Origin: Siderastrea radians
Taxonomy: Eukaryota; Cnidaria; Anthozoa; Scleractinia; Rhizangiidae
Assembly (NCBI GenBank): GCA_964017195.1
Contig: OZ024891.1
Coordinates: forward strand, 6,411,994 to 6,475,993
Length of the DNA: 64,000 nt
Reading direction: 5' to 3'
Both the position numbers and the translations under genes were made by a program. This document shows, one piece after another, positions 11,265 through 23,200 of this stretch. Within the stretch, counting starts at the first letter, position 1. Every line of letters begins with the position of its first letter. The notes below the pieces were generated by a model that had not been told where the DNA came from, did no database searches, and was given only the letters and a program-made list of their open reading frames with translations.

Positions 11265-14200
11265 GGCCTCGCTACCAAGCTGAATTTTAATATATCGAAA
11301 GAAGCCTATTGTGATAAATGAAAGTGATGGTGAATTTTCAGCTCGGTAAATTAAATGTGAAAGATGAAGTAATCAACAATGACACGAGCGTGGGACAAAG
11401 AAAAAATCTGAGTCCCCGACAGGAATCGAACCCATGACCTCCCGAACACCGGGCGGGCGCTCTATCCACTGAGCTACGAGAACTCATGGAGAGCGAGGCC
11501 ATTTTTTTACTGAGTTCTACTGAGTTCTACTGAGTTTTCCTGGTGTTCGGGAGATCATGGGTTCGATTCCTGTCGGGGACTCAGATTTTTTCTTTGTCCC
11601 ACGCTCGTGTCATTGTTGATTATTTCATCTTTCACATTTAATTTACCGAGCTGAAAATTCACCATCACTTTCATTTATCACAATTTATTGTACCTTTCTT
11701 CTGCTTTTTTGTTTGCAGAAGACCCTGTAGAAATTGCCCGAGAGAAGCTACAACGAGCGATCAAAGCTGCCCAAGCACTGAATGGCATAGAAAAAGAACT
11801 TGGATTGAATCCTTCAATAATTGAGAACAAAACGACAAAACTAGAATCTGAACTCAAAAACGAAGAGAAAAACTTCAAGAAACTGGCCGATGACGCACAG
11901 GACAAAACTAAGAAGGCGAAATTCGTTAAGCTTGAGAAAGATGCTGACGATGATGTTCATACGGCGGAAAATATTTTAAAGCTGATTGTAAAGCTCGAAG
12001 CAGCAAAGTATTTAGCAAAAGAGCGAGCTCAAGAAGATCTTGACAAAGCACAAAAGCGTAAGCTCGCTTCCATGCCTCCAGTAATGGTTGGGCAGCCTCT
12101 GTTGTTTCCCCCTCAAGACAATGGTTTTTTCGGGGGAGTCCAACAGCCAGCTTATCAACCTGTGATACCGTCATATACGGCAAGTTATCAACCGCAAATG
12201 TTTCAAGGGATGAGTCCTCCCAGTGCCGTGTTGTCTCCAGCTAGTTTAGCTGCTCCGACCAATGCAGCGCCTCAGTTTCAGACCGCTTATAAAGACAATA
12301 TGGAAATACAGAGAATCAATGCAAGTGAGTATCATGAAGTCAATTATAACCTTTCAGGTCATATTCGTATTATCACACTTAATGGAACTAACTGGCAATG
12401 GATGCTCCCCTCTTTTTGAAATGGAAACTTTTTTACACGGTAACTTTTGAATACCCAGAAAAGCTCCCAAAGAGGAGTTAATTTAACCCCTGTCGAGCTC
12501 AATGGGCCACCCTGCTAAAATAAAGCTACCTACTAAAGCTACCTTGAGTAACGCTAGTCAAGTTAACTCCATAAATGAAAATAATTGAGCTTCTCTGTGC
12601 TTTAACTCAATGCTTGTGTTCGCTCCTTTTTACTTGTCGAAACTATTTTTACTTGGGCTTCTTGTGCGATCCTTCTTTTTCATCTAAAACAGACTCTTGT
12701 ATTTGCACGTATATTTGCGTTTGATCTGTTTCATTTGACACAAACTCTACATACAAGAGTTTTTGTTCGTTCCCTTGTACTGTTTTGTTTTGCTTGCGTC
12801 TCGGCTCATTATAACTTGAAAAGTAAGTTGAGAATTTATTTTCCTTCAGGCAAAGCAGCGCACGCGAGTGCTTCAGTGCTTCCATCACAGAGCAACCCAC
12901 AACAAACCGTTGAATTAGTAGCACCGGAGTCAACTAAGGTGGCGAGTTTCTCCTCAGAGGGAGGAAATACGGATATTAACACAGATGATATACAGTTTAA
13001 CGATGCACCAAACCCGTCAGCACCAAAGAAGCCTGCAGTTGTACAGCCACCGATTACTGCTCAGAAAACACAACCCAACGCGCATGCTCCAGCTAGTAAT
13101 GACCTCAAAGCACCACAGGTGCATGCCAAACCACAGGAGACCAACAAAGACCTTCCAGTTTCAGCAATATCAACTCCGCCTGCGAGTCAACCGGCTCAGC
13201 CGTTCGCACCTGCTCAACCGGTTATCTATGCTCAACCACTGGCTCCTGCTCAACCGGTTGTCCCTGCTCACCCAGTCGCACCTTCGCAGCCGATCTCACC
13301 TCCTGCGCAGACGGTGGAATCAGCCATTGGGCAATCAAATGTTTTGATGTCACAGGCAGCACCGCTGACAGCATCCTTCAACCCGAGTAGCGCGGCTCAA
13401 AATTTATCTCCGATGTCAAGATACTTCGACTCTTCGTCCAACCCTCCCAGCCTGTTTGCACCGCAGTCATTTTATCAGCCGATGCCAAAACCTCAGACTT
13501 CTCCCCAGGCTGTCGCTCCTCCCACACAACCAAAGAAACCAAGCCTCAAGGGCCCTGAGCCTGCAAACCCAGCGGTTGCAGCTTTCACTTCTGCTTTCAA
13601 CGTGAGTTTTTGATTCCCAATAACTCAAATAACGGGCAAAACCAAAGCTGCGCGAGTTAACGTTCTAGTTATTTGAGGTTAGGTTCTTGGAGTAGATAAA
13701 CCAGAAATGTCTCGAAGATAAATTAATATTTCCTAAAGAGGAAATTATTTATGAAAATGGCAAAATTTTTTAACGAGTGGGTACATGACTAACCAGGGCT
13801 AGCTAACGCTACCTCACCAGCAGTCTGTGTAGAATAATCATCTATTTGAAGGTAGTCCTGAAACAGTTGTCTGTGACGTTGGTTGCCATTTTGACAATAT
13901 AATATAAGTCATAAAACAAACAAGGGGGTTAGTTTCTAAAGAGACTGTGGTGCTGCGTCGGTGGGGACGAAGGAATTTGAGTTGATAAGGTAAATTGGCC
14001 ACCGTATGGAGATTGAAAGCTGACGTTTCGAGGGTTAGCCTTTCGTCAGAACGAATTCGGACGAAGAGCGATTCGCTCTGACGAAAGGCTAACGCTCGAA
14101 ACGTCAGCTTTCAATCGCTTCACGGTGGCCAATATACCCTATCCACTCAGTTGATAAATCCAAAATTTAATATAAGTCAAAGTCATCTTGACATTCAGTC

Positions 14201-17200
14201 AAAATTGAATTAAATTATAAATTCAGGTCTGATCTAGTTAAAGATCTGATTGGTCAATAGCACTGTGATGTTTGTTTGTAGCATTTTTGATCCAGGGTTG
14301 TTTCCGCTACTACCTAACCAATACGGAATATCCACCTTCGTTAGACAACATTGTTTCCCTGGAGATCGTTGCGTTGCAATGAACGCCGATCGTTTTTGCA
14401 GACCTTCTTAAGAAACAGCTTTCACTTCTTTCTTCCAGGACCATCCCCAAAGTTCGCCACCTCCCAGTCCTGAAAGCGTGCAACCATCAAGTCCAGCGGC
14501 TTATTCCGGTGAGCAGGCGCTCTCAGGGGCTTATCCATCCAACTCATTTTACTCATGGAATACCCAGTCCCTCCCCTCTAGCAGCCCGCAGTACGCCTGG
14601 AATTCGCCCATGTATTACCCTGCGCCTGCGCAATATCAAGCTACAGGTAAACGTCAAATGTGGCAGCATTTTTTTAAAAAATAATACTTTTATTCATTAT
14701 TGATTATATTATAACCATACAATACACACAACAGCACAAGAAACTACATACCGTATTTTCTCAATTAAACGCCCCAGGCTTTTTTTTCAAACTTGGCATG
14801 GTGGACCCGGCGTTTGTTTGAATCAGCAGTTTATTTGGGCCCGCCATTTTTTAACAAAGGGTTGTTATTTGTTTTTCTTGGCAGCCGTGCATTTTGTCCT
14901 TAAATGTTAAGTTTATTATAAAACAAATAAACGTCTAAGGGGCTTATTTACAATTCCCTCTTTGATACCCTGCGTTTAATCGCGAAAATGCAGTACACTA
15001 TTCTACACAACAATACACTATACTAAACAAACATCACGTTGCGCTAAACTAAGAATAATCATCCAATTATTCCAGACAAATGCTCCAAAATTCATTATTT
15101 TGATAAATATTGACAGAATATTCCACTATTTTCCAACCAGATTTTTAAACGCAAACCACTTACTTTGTTAAGTCTGAAAAACGATTTTGCAAGAAAACTT
15201 TCCATTTTGCCTGAAACATCTACAAATTGTTATACTTGACAGCTAACAGTTTGTAAGACAAGTTTCTCAAATGTGGTAATTACAACATTGCTTAATGCAT
15301 TTTTCAGTCTTACAATTAAAACACTTGAAGTTCATGCAACTTATGACATTTGCGTTCTCACGTTTGTGTCTACTGCTCATATGCAGCCGTAGACATTTTG
15401 CCGACATCTGTGCAGTGTGAGTGAGAGACAATTAATAGTCCGCAATGTGTGCGTTTGTGCATTGTGCAGTTGATTTATGTAAACGTCCATTTAAATTCAA
15501 GACATTTGAGACAAAAAACAAAGAACAAAATTGGTCTGATGGCACATGATGCTCTAACGTAATAACATCTAGCCAATAAATTGATACATGTAGGCAATGT
15601 ATTACAATTATGGTCAAAACCCAATAAAACCCCATCTTAATTGCATCAAATTAGCAACAAGTACCCACAATAAAGTTAAACCTCCCCTTCTGGAAACCTC
15701 CCTGTCACAAGCCGAACACTCGATTTTGTTTCTTCGGTGCATGTATTAAGGCCGGTGCCTCCTTTTGTTACTGCGCATACGTTCTGCGCATCTCGGGTCG
15801 AGTCCCAGATACTCGGGTTTCTTAAGGAATTTGCCTACTAATACAACGGTATTTTTGCGCGGCCTATTTTTTTTTTTTTTAATAATCTTTATTTCGATAA
15901 CATGGTACATTACATTAATACATCACAATATTTCGCACAATATTAGATACATAAATTACACTGATTTACGCTCCATTAAACTATTGGTTTCAGATAAAAA
16001 AAAAAGAAAAGAAAAGAAAAACATACAAAAATTTATTACAACAAAAATTGGCGACGTCTAGTCAATAAGGATGATATATACTGTATGTATAGCGGACACC
16101 GTGCAAGTCATAACCTTCACCATGTATGTAACTTTATACGCCATAGCTTCCTTTAAGCTTATCTGGACTTATTAGAGGCTTAATTTATCATTGATTATAA
16201 TTTCTCAATGCGATATTTCAATTCTAATTTTTTTGTAAATTCCCTCAATCTCAGTTCTTTTGAATTTAACTTGTTAGTATAAAGATAGTATCTAGCAAAT
16301 AAAAGAGCATAGTTAAACTTTTTTAACATCATAGTTGATGGAGCGGTGATTACAGTTGGAAATTTCCCAAAGAGTAATTCGATTATGTTAGGGGAGTAGG
16401 AGGTGCCATTTTCTTCATTGAACCACTTAATAACTTCTGCAAAAAACTCTTTCGACCATCGACAGTGGATGAAAGAATGGCCAATTGAGTCAGGTTCCTG
16501 ACAATACACGCATGCACTGTCGCTTTCTATTCCATATAAACAAAGTTCCTTTCTTGTTACAATAATTCTGTGTAAAAATTTAAAGTAAAACTCTCTCAAA
16601 TTGTTTTCTTTACAGATATTTCTTAGATGTTTGAAATAGCCCGTCAATTCCATTTCGTTGGACTGCAGATCACGAGCCCATTTCCTAGGCGCCTTGAGTT
16701 CTGGATTGTCTTTGTTTATGAAAAGCCAATAGTAATCTCTGCTCTTCCATTTCAGAAGATTTATGTTTATTGAAGATGATAGCTGAAAGAAAGTATCATC
16801 TGGTAAATAAGTAAATTTAGGGTCCAAATTTAGTTTTGCTTTTTCAACTAGTCGCCTGGGTATTGCTGAGACCACCTGTAAATACTGTAAGAAGTTACAT
16901 TTTAAGTTATATTTTGTGGTGAATTCACTATGCGAGAGAAAAGCACCGTTGTTCGTAAGGAGGTCGTGAACTCGGAAAATCCCTTTCTGAAACCACGATT
17001 TATCGAAAAAAGTCTTACGATCTATAAGAATTTCTTTATTGTTAAATAAAACTAAGTCCTGTCCAAGGTCAGTTTCGTAGGAGGATTTTAATTCATGAAA
17101 GCACTGTAGCATTACTTGGTAAAATTGAGGCATACCGGTCTGCTTAAGAAACCTCGAATCGTAGTTACATCTTAACAAGAAATTTAGACCACCGTACATG

Positions 17201-20200
17201 TCGAAAAAGTGGTTTGGGATTGCTTTCCAAACCTGGCTCCATTCCTCATGATTAGATAAAAGCCTTGATATCCAGGCGAGCCTTAGGGATTTGGCCATTA
17301 CATCCGCATTTGGAACACGTATTCCTCCTTTATCATAATTTTGGTACATTACTTGACGCTTGATCTTGTCTTTCTTTTTTTTTCCAAATGAATTGGAAAA
17401 TAGTTGTATTGATAGTTGGAATACAAGTCAAAGGAACATCCAGAATTGACATAGAGTAAACTAATTGCGGGATACCAAGGGATTTTGTTATTAGGCATCT
17501 GCCTAATATAGAAAGCTTACGTGACTGCCAAACCTCTAGTTTAGAGGCTAATTTGTCAATTTTAACTAGAAAATTCTTTTTATTATTTTGCCTTTCGTCG
17601 TATGATATGAAAATGCCTAATGCTCGAACCGGGTCTTTAGGCCATTTAAACCCAAATGGTTTTTCTTCTTTTTCTCTTGTTCCATTGTTCAGGACCGCAC
17701 TTTCAGGACTAGTGTAAAAAGTGGAGACCCAGCGTTTAATACCTTCACCGAAGTTAAGGAGATTTAAAGTATTTTGAATGAAGGACCATTCAATGGTGTC
17801 AAATGCTTTCCGGAAGTCAAGTAAAAGTAATATCCCAGGAATATTTTGCAATTTTTTCTGTTCCATGATATCATTAATTAGCCTAATATTTTGACCAATG
17901 TATCGCCCTTTAACAAAGCCAGTTTGGTCAGGGTGAATTAACCTTGGTAAAAACCTTTCTATTCGGTTTGCTATTACTTTTGATGCGATCTTATAATCTA
18001 AATTTAAGAGAGTAATTGGTCGCCAATTTGAGAGATCTGACAAACAGGAGTCCTCTTTGGGCACAAGAGTTATGACACCTCTGCGTTGTGATATCGACAG
18101 CTCTCCTTCATTGTATGCGGTGTTGAAACTATTTACTAAGTCGCGGCTCACCAAATCAAAGAAGAAATTGTAAAATTCCACCGTGAAACCATCATCGCCC
18201 GGCGACTTACCAGCGGGGAAGGTTTTTAAGACTTTGGAACATTCCTCTATTGTTATGTAACCCTCTAGGTCTTCTCTTTCTTCGTCTGTTAATTTAACAG
18301 TTTGCAGATCACGTACAAAATCATTAAAGGCCCCATTGTTACCCTCGTCATGTGAAGCATATAGATTCTCATAGAAGGATTCGATTTCTTTCATTATCTC
18401 GTCTTCTTCAACAAGTATTTTGCCGTCTTCTCGTTTTATTTCCCTAATTACTTTACGGTTGAAATTTCTTTTCTCTAAATTAAAGAAATACTTTGTAGGT
18501 TTTTCACCTTGTTCAACCCACCTGACTTTAGATCGAAAAATTGCACCCTTCCCTTTTGCTTCGTAAATACGTTGAAGTTCGATTTTTAAGTTGTCATATT
18601 CTTCAATTTCAGCGCTTAACTGTTCGTCCGTATTACAGTTGTTGATTTTAATTTTTAAAGCTTCCAAACGCTTTTGAAGCTCCGTTTCTCGAATTCTCCG
18701 TTGTTTTTCTTTGTGTTTTGAGTATGAAATGGTGAGACGTCTTATTTCCATTTAATTAATTCCCATTTTAATCGATCGTCTTTCAAATCTGAATACTTCT
18801 CACGTATAGCCGCGTAGTTTTTTTCTATAAGCTCGACATATTTATTGTCTTCCACAAGGGAGTTATTGAATTTCCACAAGCCGGGGCCACGCTTTTCACT
18901 GAGAATTTTAAGATCAAGTACAATGGCTTTATGATCCGGGGCGTTTGAAACTTTCGTATTAGTTTTAACGACCCAGTTTTCCACTGATTTCGATACAAGG
19001 AAGAAATCAATTCTGGATCTGACTTCCAGCGATTTGGACTCATAAGTAAAGCTTCTTTCATTTGGATGAAGCTTCCTAAAAACGTCGATTAAGCCAATGT
19101 CATCCATTATCGCAATACGTTTATCACGATATAAAGTTGGTCTCCAAGGAATGCCGCCCTTTTTGTCACTAGCTTGCAGGGTAACGTTCCAATCGCCTCC
19201 CACAATAAGATTACTAATTTCCGTATGTGACATCAGGTATCTATTTAAAGTTAACAAGAATTTCTGTTGTTGTTGAGAGTCATTCGGAGCATAAATATTA
19301 CAGATTGAAATTTTGGCTGAATTGTAGATCAAATTAATTGACACAATTCTGCCGTCAAGATCCTTACCGGTCACTTCCACGTTCAGTTTGCTTGAAGGAT
19401 TTATCAAAATAGAAACTCCTTTGCTATGGGTTGACCCGTGGGAAAAGAAAATAGCACCTCCCCACTCACTCTTCCATATCGGTTCATCTTTTTGTTCCGA
19501 GAATGTTTCCTGGAGGAGGTAAATCTGACAGTTTTGATCTTTCAGGAACCTAAAAATACTCCTTCGCTTAACTTAGTTTCTTAAGCCTCTAACATTTAAA
19601 GATAGGATACTAATTTTCATTAGCGTCGACATGACCATAACATGCTAATGTTGACATACGATAATTTTATCTTGAGAAACAACAACTGATAAGCAGATTT
19701 GAAATTCACAGGTTCGCAATAATTACGACTTATGTTTAGACTGTCGCTATAAAATAAAAAGGAAGGAAACAACAAAATTACACTGACGAATACAATCGAA
19801 GCAAACACATACACAAAACACAAACATATACAAGCGTTTAACTGCATGCTATCTACGGGCGTAAAGGACTTTGTGCCTTATCCATCCTAATTCGAATTCA
19901 AAACGACAACAATAATTTATCAGTAGGACTTAGAAATAAAGATGTGCTAAAGCGCAGTCGGGCTAGCTTACAGTCATACGTTGTCGAGGTCTTCCCGGGA
20001 ACCGATTCGTTTGGGTGCGCCATCAGGCGAAGTCTTAACGTAAATCTTGCCGTCCATGGACCATACACTGACCAAAAGTCCATCTTTTTTCATTTGGTTG
20101 GCTTCTTTCATTAAATCTTTTCGGAAGGGCGTTAGGTTTTCGCTGATGTATAGACGTTCCGAGGCCAAAGCCGCGGCTGTTGTGGAATGTGGAAACAACT

Positions 20201-23200
20201 GTGTAATCTTCACATTTTTAAGTTCAATTCGCTTCTTATAAAGTGCAGTTTTCTTTACGTGGCTGATAAACGTTACGATTATATTTTTCGGTTTGTTCTT
20301 TCCACTGTATAATTTATGTGAGATGTCGATATCTTCACTCTGGATCGGAACATTTAACCCCTCACCCAACTTGATGACCACATCTTCCGTGGAAGTGTAC
20401 AAATTTTCGGGGACGCCGTGGATTTCCAACGAGTTCTTGCGTGTGTACTGTTCCAGATCATCATGGCTTTCGTACAGCTCATCCATCTCTGATTTCTGAT
20501 CATTCACTTTCTTTCTAAGTGCTTGTAGTTCTACTTTCATCGCATCGTTAGCTTTCATCGCTTTACTTAGGGACACCTTCAAGGAATTTAATTGATGTTC
20601 TTGAAAGCCGAAGGAAGATTTTAAATCGGCCACCTCGCTTGCCAACTTTCTGTTTTCAATCTGAATATCTTTAAGAGTTGTTTGGACGCTTGAAAGCATA
20701 TCTTTTATAACTTTAAGGCTCGGTTCTTGCTCAGGAACTGTTTCGTAGAACTCTGAATCTTCGTCACCTTCGCCGCCATCTTTATCGCTGGCACACTCAG
20801 TCGCATCCATGTTGAGTTTCTTGGCTGAGTTTGAGTCGTCTTCAGTGGAACCTCTCTCGCCTCGTTTGTGTTTACCTATTCTCTTTTTCATTTATGTTGC
20901 ATACTTAAATATTTACTTCTTATAGCAGATTTTACTCGAATTTAGGACGGAGCTGGGCTCCGCTCAAAAGTCACGTCCGAACTCTACGTTGGCACGCATG
21001 CCTATGACCATGTGGAAAAAACAGATCTTAGCAAGGGGTACCAGAATTCAAAAAGAAAATTGGGGGTAACGACGCATTTTTCAGAGATAATTGAGCGCTT
21101 AAATTTGGAAAGAAAATGCCGTCTGTTCTTTGTATTTTAAAGCTTTTTTTCTAGAATTATGGTTGTTTAATTATCTCTGAAAAATGCGTTGTTACCCCTT
21201 TTTTCTTTTTAGATTCCAGTAAGTCTTGTAAAGATCTGCTTTCCCCCCATAGTCTTAAGGCCGCGGGTGAGAAACAACGTCATCAGTATTCATCTATTTA
21301 GAGCGTGTGCTCGAAAAGCGACGAATGATAGCGACATTGCGCGAAATATTCATGAATAGGCTCTTCAGTAAAACATTCATTTTCTGAATCAATAATTGCA
21401 CGTGCGTTTAATCGTGTGCCACGGATATCTGGTGTCTTTCAAGCAATTTTAAATAAAAAATACTATCAAAGTCCGACTTTTTTCTACGTTGAAACGTTAG
21501 TAGAAACGTTTTATTTAGAAGTTTCCCAACAAAACAAAACTAAAATAATTCTCCTTAAACATTCGTGTTTATTCGGTAAGCCTTCGGAAGCCCTAATACC
21601 ACAAATTTTGGGTCCAAGAATACAGCGCGGATATAGAATTTCCTGAACTGACACCACAGGCAGATAAACTAGGCGTATTGTAGATTGTCACAACAGAAGG
21701 ATTTTTTTTAAACAGGCTTTTTAACAAAATATTGAAGGCTTCAAATTTAAACAAAGATGATTTTATTGATTTGAAAGCTTACAACTTTCAAAGGAACTCG
21801 AAATCCTATAATCGGCTTCTGTTGTGACACAATAGAGGTTTTAACTGATCAATGAGTGGTAAAAACAAGAAGTGTTGTCTTCTTCAAGAGGTGAAAACTT
21901 GGAAACGGAGTCGCGTTTTACAAATCTTAACTTTGAAAGCTCAAAGCATCGCATAGAAGTGCAATCTATCAAACTAAAAGCAATCTTGTTGCACTTCCAC
22001 CATTCCCCAAGCTCTCTGATAAGTTTCAACGGAATTGGCTCCCAAGCGTTCAAGATATAAAGCTTTCAAACGTCACACCTTCACCAAAACATTCTGCCTT
22101 ATAAATATATTTATGACAGCTTGTCATCCGCGGCCTTAACCTTTGCAAAAATACCTCTGTATTAGGACCCACCGTCCTTAAGGAGATTTCACTAAACCAT
22201 TTTAATTTTTATGAATTTTACAGTTAATCCACTCCTCGCAGAAGCTTATAGGAAGCTGCACGATTCAGAGAGAGCCAGTCTGGCCATGTCCAAGATCGAG
22301 GAAGCAATCGGTTTGTCGCCCAGTTCAGTGAGGCACATCATTGACGACATCGAAAAACGGGCTAAACAGGAAGAAAACCGGTACGAGGACGAGATGAGCA
22401 AAGAAAAGGCTGAGATAAACAAAGAGAAGCAACTTCTCCAAAATGACGAAGTCCCGGACGGTGAGGATGCCAAGAAGAAGGTCAAAGAGGAGGAAGCAAA
22501 ACTGCGAGATGACATTAAAAAAGAAAACGTTGCTAAACAGGAGGTCGACAAGGTAAAGAAAATCGAGAAGATTCTGACCATTATCGAGGCGGCGAAGTAC
22601 TCCGCTATGCAAAGAGCAAAGAAGAAAATAAATAAACTGAAAGGTGCTGACGAGAGTCTCGATGGAGATGACATCCGGAAGCGTGATCTAGAAGACCTTG
22701 AGAGGGACATCAGGCGCCGAAGAAGAAATGAGATTAATATTTGGCTCAAAGGTTCGAGGAATCGTATCGACACTAGCCACTTCTTACGAAATCATTTAGG
22801 TAGACTGGAAAAACATCGAGAAGAAAGCTCACGATGGGAATCGGAGGACAAAAAACTCTTAGACCATTCTGAAAATGAGAAACTCAGCAAATCTGCACTT
22901 GATGAAGTTCCCAAGGAAAGTAGCTTGCACAAACTGAAGTTTTTCAAAACGCTTGTCTCCAACAAGGAGCTTGACTCAGGAAAAAAAGTTTCAGTGGAAA
23001 AGAGGACTGACGTAACGGAAAAACCAGAACATCCTGCCAACGCAATCGTCATGGCTAAAATGCTCGAAAAGATGGACAGAATGTTTAAGATTCAAGAGGA
23101 TATATTGAAATATCTCAAAACGGAGCACGAAATTCACCGTTTGCAAAAGAAACCGTCAGATGGAAGACTGAGAAGAAGTTTGCACCACTCGAAACATCAT

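Larger units (their letters stand above)
13920..14160. mobile_element. Penelope-type terminal-repeat remnant with paired hammerhead cores
   Basis: It starts with 'gggggttagtttctaaagag' and 'ctgtggtgctgcgtcggtgg', the same words as at 63268-63320. It contains two inverted 'ctgacgaaaggctaac...cgaaacgtcagc' motifs. It lies in gene B intron 5. No coding sequence remains. Confidence 0.55.
15867..20960 (-). mobile_element. Tx1/L1-like non-LTR retrotransposon, inactivated
   Basis: Minus-strand element: ORF1 (20891-19974), then ORF2 with endonuclease and reverse transcriptase (19620-16195). A 3' UTR with AATAAA (about 15888-15893) and a poly(A) tail follow (T-run 15867-15880 on the plus strand). Poly(A), coiled-coil ORF1 and the APE endonuclease-RT order fit the L1/Tx1 group. 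ORF2 has a premature stop, two frameshifts and loss of the RT catalytic box. The 5' end is approximate and no target duplication was identified. Confidence 0.8.
14647..22223. other. gene B intron 6 (7.6 kb), mostly mobile DNA
   Basis: Bounded by donor GT at 14647 and acceptor AG at 22222-22223. It contains the antisense LINE (15867-20960) and two small inverted-repeat elements (21020-21245, 21686-21829). The rest (14700-15860, 21250-21680) shows no gene. Confidence 0.6.

Noticed and set aside
11688..11718. Start codon-like extension upstream of gene B exon 4
   Set aside because: It lies before a good acceptor (tttgtttgcag); exons 1-3 join in phase and supply the signal peptide.
22246..22773. 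175-codon minus-strand frame opposite gene B exon 7
   Set aside because: Ser/Phe/Leu-rich complement of a Glu/Lys-rich coiled coil; typical antisense artefact.
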